Shown here piece after piece: positions 1 through 6,812 of a DNA stretch of 32,502 bases (position 1 is its first letter; every line of letters begins with the position of its first letter). The stretch lies in assembly GCA_938075305.1 (NCBI GenBank), contig CALJGV010000030.1:1-32502 (forward strand), read 5' to 3'. Both the position numbers and the translations under genes were made by a program. This DNA is from an uncultured bacterium (lineage in GTDB: Bacteria; Planctomycetota; UBA1135; GCA-002686595). Under the pieces are notes generated by a model. The model was given only the letters and a program-made list of their open reading frames with translations, was not told where the DNA came from and did no database searches.

Positions 1-252
1 CTCACAGCCGCGAGCGCCGTCCCGCCCCCCCCGACAACCTCAGGAGGCGTCGCTGGCGAAAGACGCGCCCTCCACCGGCGGCGCTCATCCAAGAGCACGA
101 TGCTCGGCGGCCAAGAAGAGCTCTATCAACTCGCGATGGCAGGGGCGGAGACTATTGAAGTCAACGGAACCGTGCTGGACTCATCGGCCCGCGAGCGGAA
201 CCCGGTGGCGACTATCGAGGTAGACCGCGGCCGCCGAGGGGGGGGCAGGTAG
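1..252 (+). pseudogene. Possible 3' fragment of an unidentified protein-coding gene
   Basis: A frame is open from the first base to a TAG at 250-252 (83 codons), with no start codon before an ATG at 100. The first ~33 residues are Pro/Arg-rich and do not look folded. From the ATG the peptide (50 residues) reads like real protein, with a stretch such as AMAGAETIEVNGTVLDSSAR, and ends in a basic Gly/Arg tail. Codon choice is less GC-biased at third positions than in the housekeeping genes (ATT, ACT, GAA, TCA, GTA occur), which would fit foreign DNA. I do not recognise the family. It may be the C-terminus of a gene starting outside the window, a decayed gene, or a chance frame; the call is weak. 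Confidence 0.3.
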
Positions 253-739
253 ATCACGGTGAGGGCATTCAGCGGTGCAAGCCCCCGCCCGCGCGATCCA
301 AGTCAGGGTGCTTCAGCCCCATTCACGGGGAGGGCATCGTGGGGCTGGGACGTGGAGCTAGGGGTCCGTCCCGTGAATCCAGCAGGGTGTTGGTAGGCAC
401 AGACGAGGTCGACCAAGCGGCCCCTGACGCTCTCGGGGATCATCGGCCACGCCGCGAGCAGCCGTTGGAGGTCCTGATCAGGGTGAACGGCGGCATCGGA
501 ACGCGAACGGCCACCGGCACTATCCGCCCCCAAGGCCCCGCGGATGGGGGAAGTGCCGTTGCCGGAACCGGACCCTCCCTTGCGACGCTCAAGAAGCGCC
601 TGCGACGAGCCGGAGTCGCATGACTCCCCGTCCGCGGCGCCGCCGGCCTGAGGCGCGGACCACTGAGCGGACCCGACGTCATCGCGCCCCTGAGCCATGC
701 CAACGCAAGAGGCGCCTGCGTCGAGCCTTCCGTCGTCAC
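253..739. other. Gene-free stretch between the edge fragment and the tmRNA-like end
   Basis: No convincing intact gene lies here. The only structures I can point to are a 9-bp inverted repeat (ATTCACGGG at 321-329 with CCCGTGAAT at 370-378) and the antisense protein-like fragment at 303-485, listed separately. The other frames in this stretch are Arg/Pro/Gly-rich and have no recognisable motif. The stretch could also contain a very divergent 5' part of the RNA whose 3' end is at 740-782, but the usual tmRNA 5' signature (GGGGGC acceptor strand and a GGNTTCGACGG-like D-loop region) was not found. Confidence 0.4.
303..485 (-). pseudogene. Remnant resembling the C-terminal tail of an integrase-type protein
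   Basis: On the minus strand the frame ending at the stop at 303-305 contains, at 390-485, the segment DLQRLLAAWPMIPESVRGRL followed by VDLVCAY. The pattern 'acidic-D-L-x-x-hydrophobic-x-AWP-x-x-P-E-x-x-R' recalls the tail of tyrosine-recombinase proteins and other ORFs in Planctomycetota, from memory only. The catalytic part (R...HxxR...Y) is absent. Upstream the frame only reads through the tmRNA-like sequence, giving the GGGGGSRTPVP peptide that is a known artefact of translating the complement of such RNAs. It sits directly beside the RNA 3' end that integrases commonly use as a target. I read it as debris of an integrated element; it may also be chance. Confidence 0.35.
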
Positions 740-782
740 TCGTCTGACCCGGGACGGGGGTTCGACTCCCCCCGCCTCCACC
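740..782 (+). ncRNA. tmRNA-like 3' end with encoded CCA; probable attachment-site remnant
   Basis: A T-arm hairpin GGGGG-TTCGACT-CCCCC is followed by a 7-base acceptor strand CGCCTCC, discriminator A and CCA ending at 782. GGGAC before the T arm and the CGCCTCC-ACCA end are what one sees at the 3' terminus of ssrA (tmRNA). The required partner, a GGGGGCG-like 5' acceptor strand followed by the tmRNA D-loop signature, is not found in the ~740 bases upstream, and no tRNA body can be folded directly before the T arm. Integrases often recombine in the 3' end of ssrA and leave just this portion as attL or attR, so an attachment-site copy is my preferred reading. A full but divergent tmRNA is the alternative. 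Confidence 0.5.
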
Positions 783-793
783 ATCCCCACAAC

Positions 794-829
794 GCGGAAC
801 GCGCTCCACACCGCTGGGGCGCGTTCCGC
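794..829. terminator. Strong hairpin between convergent units, terminator-like
   Basis: A perfect 11-bp stem pairs GCGGAACGCGC (794-804) with GCGCGTTCCGC (819-829) around a 14-base loop. It lies just after the tmRNA-like 3' end and before the 3' end of the minus-strand kinase gene, where a bidirectional terminator would be expected. There is no clear T-tract on either side, so termination is inferred from position and stem strength. The rest of 783-954 holds nothing I can name. Confidence 0.4.
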
Positions 830-954
830 TGTGCTTGCCGGGTCAACCAGCGACAGCCCGCTGCAAGCTGAGGCGGACCACGCCCTGCCGCCAACGGTCC
901 GGCAGCTCCGGTTGCCTGGGGCACCCTGGCGGGCCGGCGCCGCGGGCCACTGCG

Positions 955-3930
955 TCAGTGAGCCAGCTTCTCGCCGCCGGCCACGTCGTCTTCCGACGGA
1001 CCCTGTCCCTCGGTGACGTCGAGGAACTCCCTCAGGGCCGCCTCGAGGTCCCGCAGCTTGATGGGCTTGCTCAGATACGCGTTCATGCCGGCCTCGATGC
1101 AGCCAGCTCGCGCCTCGTTGAGCACGTTCGCGGTCACGGCGACGATGGGGGAGTCGTAACCTCGAGCGCGGAGAATGCGGGTGGCCTCGATGCCGTCCAT
1201 CACCGGCATCTGGCAGTCCATGAGCACCAGCTGGAAGCTGCGCTGCTTGAGGATCTCAACGGCCTGCGCACCGTTCGAGGCGAGCTCACAGGTCACGCCC
1301 AGGCGCTTCAGCATGGCCTGCATGACCTTCTGATTCACAAGGTTGTCCTCTACCAGCAGCACCTCGCCGGAGTACCCCACGAGCGCCAGTCCGCTTTCGC
1401 GTTGCCGCTTCTTCGAGAGGACCGCCTCGACGAGCTCCTGCCGGGCCACCGGCGCGGCGAGCAGACTCGCGCCGAACTCCCCTCGGTGTTCGCTGATCCA
1501 CGATCGCTCGGTGACAACGATCTTCCGGTTGGGTTCCCCCGTCATCGAGGCGAGCGCGCGCTGGAGGGTCGGTCCACGGTTGACGATGATCACCGCCGCC
1601 CCGGGAGCCTCCCTGGCCGACGGCACCTCCACGGCGCCCAGGCCCACGAGGTAACGGCGCACGACGCCCAGGCTCTGGGCCAGGTCACCCCGCAAGGCGA
1701 ACTGGAAGCCATTGAGGTCCTCGAGCGGGGCACCGACACTGGCCGCGGGAAGAGAAAATTCGGCCACGAACTGCGCGCCGCGGCCCTGCCGGCTCTCCAC
1801 CTCGAGGGTGCCGCCCATGAGCGAGATCAGCTCCCGGCAGATGGACAGCCCCAGTCCGGTCCCTCCGAAGCTCCGGGTGGTGGAGTCGTCGGCTTGCTGG
1901 AAGGGGGAAAAGAGCGTCGGGAGCGCCTCGGCTGCGATGCCAACGCCGGTGTCCTTGACCTCCAGGGTGAAGGTCCGCACGCCATCGGTCGTCCCGGTAC
2001 AGCTGAGCTTCACCGCAACGTGCCCGTGCTCGGTGAACTTGATGGCGTTGCCCACAAGGTTGACGAGGACCTGCTTGATTCGGGTCGGGTCCCCGAGCAC
2101 GCCAGCCCCCGTGACCGGCACCTCGCAGGTGAGCTCGATACCCTTTTCGTACGCGGCGTGGGAGAGGAGGCGTGAGCTGTCTTCGACCATGGACGCGAGA
2201 TCGAGGGGGAGCGCCTCCAGCGACATCTTCCCAGCCTCGGCCTTCGAAAAGACCAGGACGTCGTCGAGGATCTCGAGCAGGTGCTCGGCCGCCGAAACGG
2301 CGGTCTCCACGTTGCCCTGCTGGGACGAGCTGAGGTGGTCCAGCTGCAGGAGCTGGAGCATGCCCAGCACGCCGTTCATCGGCGTGCGAAGCTCGTGGCT
2401 CATGTTCGCCAGGAAGGCGGACTTGGCGCGCTGGGCCTCGCGAGCGGCCTCCATCGCCCGCCGCGTCTCTGTCTCCACCCGTTTCCTCTCCGTGATGTCG
2501 CCGATCACCCACAGCGAGAAGGCTGCCGCTTCCCCCTCGGTGCCCACCTGCGCGCGCGCCAGCTCCACCGAGAAGACGGAGCCATCCTCCCGTCGAGCCT
2601 CTGCCTCCACCTTGCTGCCGCCTGTGGCTGCGGCCCCATCAGGGAGGGCGCCGATCCAATCGGTGAACCGCCGCCCGATGACGCGCTGCGGCTCCACTCC
2701 GAACATGCGCCCAAAGGCAGGGTTGGCGTCCACCAGCCGACCGTCGGAGCCGACGCTGACGATGCCGTCGATGACGTTATCGAGGATCACCCGCTGAAGT
2801 TGCTCCTTGCGGTCCAGCTCCCGCCGCTCATCCAACGCCTCCACGAGCGCAGCGACCTGGGGTGCGACGGCCCGCAAGGCGCCGAGCTCGTGATCCGTGA
2901 AAGACCCTTCCCTACGGAGGAGATTGAGCGAGCCCACTTCCTCCTCACCGCTGAGAAGGGGGATGGAGGTGACGAGTGCCCCCCCGTGAACGAGGGGTTC
3001 GACTCCTCCGCGGCCCCCGCCAGCCGCCTCGAGCCAGGCGCAGGCCGAGCAGTTCGCGTGGAGGGCGTGTCGAATACAACAGTCATCACAACCGGTCACC
3101 TCGGTGACGCCCGCGAGGAAGGCCTCGTAGACCCTCGCCTCGCTGCGCCCGAGGAGGTGCCGCTGCTGCGCCTGGGCCAACGCCTCAAGCAGTCGAACCG
3201 TCTGGGCCTGGCGTACTCGGGCATGCCCCAGCCTCTCCGCCATGGCGTTGAAGCTCGCGGAGACCCGGCCGATCTCGTCGTCCCGGGTCACCGGGACGCG
3301 GGTCTGGAAGTCCCCGCTGGCCACGGTGTCCACCGCCTCCTCGAGGCCCCGGAGCTTGCGGGTGAGGAGCGTGCCGAGAATGAAGCTGAACAGCGCCACG
3401 AGAGCGATCTCGAGCCCCACGAGCTTCAACGCCTGACGGCGGGCTGCGGCGACGATGGCGAACGTGCGGGAGGTGTCTAGCCCGATCCGGACCGTTCCGA
3501 TGGGCTCGCCCGCCACCGAGATCTCGCCCATGGCGTCGAAGACGCCGTCGCCCACCGTGTCCGCCAGGGACCGATCCAGGGAACGGCCCCCGAGCGAGCC
3601 TACCCCTGGCTGAGCCACCGACGCCAGCACCCGCCCCTCGAGGTTGACCACATGGACATAGAGCAGCGACGTGTCCTCCAGCGCCGTCTCTGCCGTGTCG
3701 TTGAGAGTGGCGAGGTCCCCGGAAATGACGGAGTCCGTGAACGTCGAAGACAGGAGCCGCAGCGCGGTCTCTGTCCGAACCGCAATCTCTTGCTCCTGGG
3801 CGCGTTCGATGTACCGAACGCCGGTGACCACCAGGATGATCAGAACGACGGCCTCGATCAGCGCGACGCCGAGGATGGTCCGTGCGCGAAGCGACAAGGT
3901 CCAGCTCTGACGCCGGGGCTCGGGGCCCAA
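955..3930 (-). CDS. Membrane-bound hybrid sensor histidine kinase (HAMP-GAF-like-PAS-HisKA-HATPase-REC)
   Basis: 991 residues if started at TTG 3930; no good Shine-Dalgarno decides the start, and TTG 3896 is possible. Transmembrane segments at ~17-38 and ~169-190 enclose an extracytoplasmic sensor region. Then follow HAMP (~190-240), a GAF-like region (~257-365), PAS (~380-482), HisKA with SHELRTP and phospho-acceptor His512, and an ATPase domain with NLVGNAIKFTEHG (~624-636), DTGVGIA and GGTGLGLSI. A diverged receiver-like segment (~738-845) lacks an obvious phospho-Asp. A C-terminal receiver (~855-970) has acidic pair E861/D862, Asp905 in LVLMDCQMPVMDG and Lys956 in YLSKPI. The likely role is autophosphorylation on His512 and phosphotransfer to Asp905, then to an unlinked partner. 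The GAF-like region carries a five-cysteine cluster (C281, C284, C285, C294, C297). It lies 14 bases downstream of a PhnD-like lipoprotein gene, which may present the ligand. Confidence 0.93.
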   Translation of the reverse strand: MGPEPRRQSWTLSLRARTILGVALIEAVVLIILVVTGVRYIERAQEQEIAVRTETALRLLSSTFTDSVISGDLATLNDTAETALEDTSLLYVHVVNLEGRVLASVAQPGVGSLGGRSLDRSLADTVGDGVFDAMGEISVAGEPIGTVRIGLDTSRTFAIVAAARRQALKLVGLEIALVALFSFILGTLLTRKLRGLEEAVDTVASGDFQTRVPVTRDDEIGRVSASFNAMAERLGHARVRQAQTVRLLEALAQAQQRHLLGRSEARVYEAFLAGVTEVTGCDDCCIRHALHANCSACAWLEAAGGGRGGVEPLVHGGALVTSIPLLSGEEEVGSLNLLRREGSFTDHELGALRAVAPQVAALVEALDERRELDRKEQLQRVILDNVIDGIVSVGSDGRLVDANPAFGRMFGVEPQRVIGRRFTDWIGALPDGAAATGGSKVEAEARREDGSVFSVELARAQVGTEGEAAAFSLWVIGDITERKRVETETRRAMEAAREAQRAKSAFLANMSHELRTPMNGVLGMLQLLQLDHLSSSQQGNVETAVSAAEHLLEILDDVLVFSKAEAGKMSLEALPLDLASMVEDSSRLLSHAAYEKGIELTCEVPVTGAGVLGDPTRIKQVLVNLVGNAIKFTEHGHVAVKLSCTGTTDGVRTFTLEVKDTGVGIAAEALPTLFSPFQQADDSTTRSFGGTGLGLSICRELISLMGGTLEVESRQGRGAQFVAEFSLPAASVGAPLEDLNGFQFALRGDLAQSLGVVRRYLVGLGAVEVPSAREAPGAAVIIVNRGPTLQRALASMTGEPNRKIVVTERSWISEHRGEFGASLLAAPVARQELVEAVLSKKRQRESGLALVGYSGEVLLVEDNLVNQKVMQAMLKRLGVTCELASNGAQAVEILKQRSFQLVLMDCQMPVMDGIEATRILRARGYDSPIVAVTANVLNEARAGCIEAGMNAYLSKPIKLRDLEAALREFLDVTEGQGPSEDDVAGGEKLAH

Positions 3931-3944
3931 TTGCCGTTCGGGAC

Positions 3945-4814
3945 TCAGAGGGCCTCCAGGCCGAGCGCCCTGACGTCATCCCAGTCGGAGTCCACGCCAC
4001 GCTCGAAGCCCTTGAGCTTGATGGGATCGAGCAGGTCCATTCCGCCCGGCGTCTCGCTCAGGCCGAGCAAGGCGGCTTGAACTCGCTCGACCACCTGCGC
4101 GGGGACCCGGGGATGGGCCGCGATGGCGTGGGGCGTGAAGCCCTCGCTGGTCCAGATCACCCGAAGTTGGTCCGACACATCCGGTGGCATCGCCTTGAAG
4201 GTGCGCACCACGCCTCCGCCCACGGGCAACGTCCCCGAGGCGACGTTCCGATAGACCGAGTCATGGGAGCTCACGAAGCGCGGTGTGACCCCGAGCTCCC
4301 TGCGCGCCAGCTCGGCGCGCGGGAGGAGCGTCGCTGCGAACGCTGCGGGGGCAGGAAAGGCGACCTCGAGCCCGGCGAGATCCTCGATGCCCTCGATGTC
4401 GCTGTCCTTCCTGGCCACGAGAATGCCCTTGATCCGCTTGTCCTTCGCCCGCGCGAGGGCCCCGTACCCTGTGCGCTCGTGGAACACCTCGTAGTGGTAG
4501 GGGTTCATGTAGGCTATATCGGGTATACCCGCACGCAGGGTGCGCTCGAACGCCGGAATGTCCCGCTCCGTCACAAATCGAAGATTCACCCCCGCGGCCT
4601 CCGAGACGGCCGCCAGCAGCGGCATCCACTGGTCCGCCGACTTCTTCGCCGATTGCTGGGGGACCACGCTGAAGGTGAAGGTCGGGACGTCAGCCGCGGG
4701 TGAGCGGGGCGCCGCGGGGCCAGCGGTCTCGACCTCAGGGGAGCCGCCGCCGCAGGAAACCAGCACCCCCAGTCCGAGGGCGAGAACTTGCTTCGGGGAG
4801 ATCAGGCTACGCAT
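3945..4814 (-). CDS. PhnD-like phosphate/phosphonate-family periplasmic binding lipoprotein
   Basis: 289 residues from ATG 4814. A lipoprotein signal ends in LVSC with lipidated Cys21, then a Pro/Ala-rich linker, then a type II periplasmic-binding fold from ~45. PhnD-family landmarks are the opening FTFSVVPQQ strand, ADQWMPLLAAV helix, DIAYMNPYHYEVF (in place of the usual GP-Y segment), ILVARKDSDI, AFPAPAAFAAT and SHDSVYRNVASG. In the family such proteins bind phosphate, phosphite, phosphonates or other small anions for an ABC importer. Here no permease or ATPase gene is near. The gene is instead followed after 14 bases by a hybrid histidine kinase, suggesting a sensory binding protein; ligand unknown. 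No Shine-Dalgarno is visible; CCCGCC precedes the ATG. The 232 bases upstream (4815-5046) contain nothing else I can support. Confidence 0.88.
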   Translation of the reverse strand: MRSLISPKQVLALGLGVLVSCGGGSPEVETAGPAAPRSPAADVPTFTFSVVPQQSAKKSADQWMPLLAAVSEAAGVNLRFVTERDIPAFERTLRAGIPDIAYMNPYHYEVFHERTGYGALARAKDKRIKGILVARKDSDIEGIEDLAGLEVAFPAPAAFAATLLPRAELARRELGVTPRFVSSHDSVYRNVASGTLPVGGGVVRTFKAMPPDVSDQLRVIWTSEGFTPHAIAAHPRVPAQVVERVQAALLGLSETPGGMDLLDPIKLKGFERGVDSDWDDVRALGLEAL

Positions 4815-5046
4815 GGCGGGCTGAGTGGGCAGGGCGCACGGGCCCCGTGAGACCCTCGGGGCCCATCTAAGGAGCCCTCGTTGCGAACCAGACGAATCGG
4901 TGGGGGCGGTCCGGCGAACTTCCTCGACGTGCCGAGCGTCGATGGCAGAGGCGCCGTCCCACCCGAGTCTATGGTGACTTCCCTCGGGATCCGCGGGGCC
5001 CGCGGGCAATCCTGGAGGCCACCGGGCGTAAGCGAGGAGGGACGAC

Positions 5047-5472
5047 CTACTTCGATTCGCTGACCACACAGCGGGTCCGGGTCCCGTCGACATCGAGATA
5101 GACCGTGACCCGGCGCCGCTCCTCCCCGACCTCCCAGGCCGTGAGAATCCGGTTGAGCTTCGAGGCGTTGCTGCCGAGTCGCTCGCCGGGGATGTAGTCG
5201 ACCGGAGTCGAGCTCGCGGGGTCGACGCCGTGGGCCTCGAGCGCCTCTCGGCAGACGGCCTCCACCGATTCCAGGGACCAGGTGCCGTCCTCGGCACGCT
5301 GCGGAGCGCTGGGAACGTCCACCGAGGTCGAGGTGTCAAGGACGCGTCGCACGGTGACCCATCCGATGGCCAGGAAGCACACCACCCAGAAGACCGCGAG
5401 GGCCCGGGCGAGGTGACCGTGGGCGCCCGCCAATCGCTCGTCGGTCGGTTCAGGGTTGGAGGATGGAGCCAT
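5047..5472 (-). CDS. Hypothetical protein with one membrane helix
   Basis: 141 residues from ATG 5472. A short cytoplasmic, Pro/Glu-containing N-terminus (~1-22) is followed by one hydrophobic segment (~24-43, core AVFWVVCFLAIGWVTV) and then a soluble domain of about 95 residues. That domain contains SLESVEAVCREALEAHG, a DYIPGERLGSN segment, and an alternating C-terminal strand region RRVTVYLDVDGTRTRC. I do not recognise a family. It probably sits in the inner membrane with the domain outside. It is divergent from the HEAT-like lipoprotein gene beginning at 5625, so the two share a 152-base upstream region. Longer starts exist in the same frame but add a low-complexity Arg/Pro-rich extension, so ATG 5472 is preferred. 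No Shine-Dalgarno is seen. Confidence 0.7.
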   Translation of the reverse strand: MAPSSNPEPTDERLAGAHGHLARALAVFWVVCFLAIGWVTVRRVLDTSTSVDVPSAPQRAEDGTWSLESVEAVCREALEAHGVDPASSTPVDYIPGERLGSNASKLNRILTAWEVGEERRRVTVYLDVDGTRTRCVVSESK

Positions 5473-5624
5473 GCCGGAGGCTAACCGCTCTCCGCTCCGG
5501 TGGGAACGAGCGAGTTTCGCCCGCCTGAGCCCCCCCCGGGGCCGCGTGGCGTGCAGGCCCCTCGGCATGGGGATCCAGGGGATGCCGTTGAACCGTGGAC
5601 AGCCGTGGGGGACACTCTGGGGCC

Positions 5625-6812
5625 ATGCGCCGCCCCCTGCTCATCGCAACCGCCCTCGCCGCTGGCCTGTCCGGCTGCCGGGGGACCAGTGTCGCCACGC
5701 AGAACCTCGACGCGGTCCTTAGCTCGACGGACAACTTCCGGTACCGGGGGGCCACGACGAATCAGTGGAAGGACCTGATGGATCTCGGGTTCAACTCCCT
5801 GCGGTCCGTGGTCAGCGCCGAGGAGCGACCGCGGGCCGAGCAGAGCATCGCGAACCCCACCGAGTTCGCATTCGAGAACCTCGTCGACCTCTCTTCCTCA
5901 ACCGAAGGGCCGACCATCTGGCGGCACAACGAGCAGGTGCGCGTGCTGGCGCGATTTGCCGTGTACGCGCCCAGCCAGCTCTGTCGTGAGCTCGCCATCC
6001 GACAGCTGCGGCCCCACGCCGAGCGATTGGAGCTCGACGGCACCTTCAGCGGCCTGGAGCAGGCTGCGAGCGCAGCGGAGTTGATCGAGGCGGTCGACGG
6101 CCTCACCGACGCGCTGCGCGGCGCCTCACGCCGCCGACTGGACGACACGGCGAGGGCGGACTTCGCCGCAGCCATCACCCTCGTGGAGGAGCTCGAGGTG
6201 GATGTCCAGGGCGGCGCGCGGCTCCTTGGGGCCCTCGGGCCGTTCCTGAAAGGCGGACTCCTGCCCACCGACCTGCGTCAGCGGGTGGCAGCCCTGTCGC
6301 TCGAGGTCCAGGGCCGGCTCGTGGCCGAGGCGTACTGGCGCGGCGTCCGAGACCCCTCCGCCTTCGTTCGGGCGAGCGCCCTCTCGATCTCGATGGCGCT
6401 CCACGGCGACCCTTGTCGAATCGAGGCGCTCCTCACGGTGACCCCCACTGAGGTCGTGATGCCGTGGATCACCGAGCGGTACCGCAGCTTCTCACTGCCG
6501 GTGCAGCCGCTCGAGGACTCCACCGTCCTGATCGCCGTCGCGGAGGCCTTCGAGTCCGAAGGGCTACCGCTCGCCGCTCGCCGCAACACGGTGGAGGGGC
6601 TCCAGCTGCGCTCCGCCATCGTGGTGGGCTTCCTCCAGGTGGCCGCCTCCGAACTCAACTATCCACGCCGCGCCCGGCACGCCGCCATGGACGCGCTGGG
6701 CTCGCTGACGTCGGGTGAGGTGGAGAGCCTGCGCCCCGAGGTCTGGCAGCGCTGGTGGCTGGAGGTCCGGACGGAACTCGAGGACCAGATACAAGCGGCG
6801 GCAGATGGCTGA
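5625..6812 (+). CDS. HEAT-repeat-like lipoprotein of unknown function
   Basis: 395 residues from ATG 5625, chosen because it places MRRPLLIATALAAGLSGC, a textbook lipoprotein signal with lipidated Cys18, at the N-terminus. The remainder is mostly amphipathic helices with recurrent A-L-x-x-L patterns, such as EQVRVLARFAVYAPSQLCRE, SAFVRASALSISMALHGD and RARHAAMDALGSL. These resemble HEAT/ARM-type repeats, so a scaffold or protein-binding role is likely; no catalytic motif was seen. Its stop codon overlaps the start of the flippase-like gene by 8 bases, so the two are probably translationally coupled and act in the same envelope process. It is divergent from the gene at 5047-5472. Function cannot be assigned from sequence. 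Confidence 0.8.
   Translation: MRRPLLIATALAAGLSGCRGTSVATQNLDAVLSSTDNFRYRGATTNQWKDLMDLGFNSLRSVVSAEERPRAEQSIANPTEFAFENLVDLSSSTEGPTIWRHNEQVRVLARFAVYAPSQLCRELAIRQLRPHAERLELDGTFSGLEQAASAAELIEAVDGLTDALRGASRRRLDDTARADFAAAITLVEELEVDVQGGARLLGALGPFLKGGLLPTDLRQRVAALSLEVQGRLVAEAYWRGVRDPSAFVRASALSISMALHGDPCRIEALLTVTPTEVVMPWITERYRSFSLPVQPLEDSTVLIAVAEAFESEGLPLAARRNTVEGLQLRSAIVVGFLQVAASELNYPRRARHAAMDALGSLTSGEVESLRPEVWQRWWLEVRTELEDQIQAAADG

Noticed and set aside
740..782. A complete ordinary tRNA gene
   Set aside because: Only the T arm, acceptor 3' strand and CCA are present. No D arm, anticodon arm or matching 5' acceptor strand occurs directly upstream.
783..954. The 5' half of a circularly permuted (two-piece) tmRNA
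   Set aside because: In a permuted gene the 5' portion would follow the CCA, but no GGGGGC start or TTCGACGG-like segment is present. A strong hairpin follows instead.
835..2175. A 446-codon plus-strand frame
   Set aside because: It is antisense to the receiver and ATPase part of the hybrid kinase and has no domain of its own.
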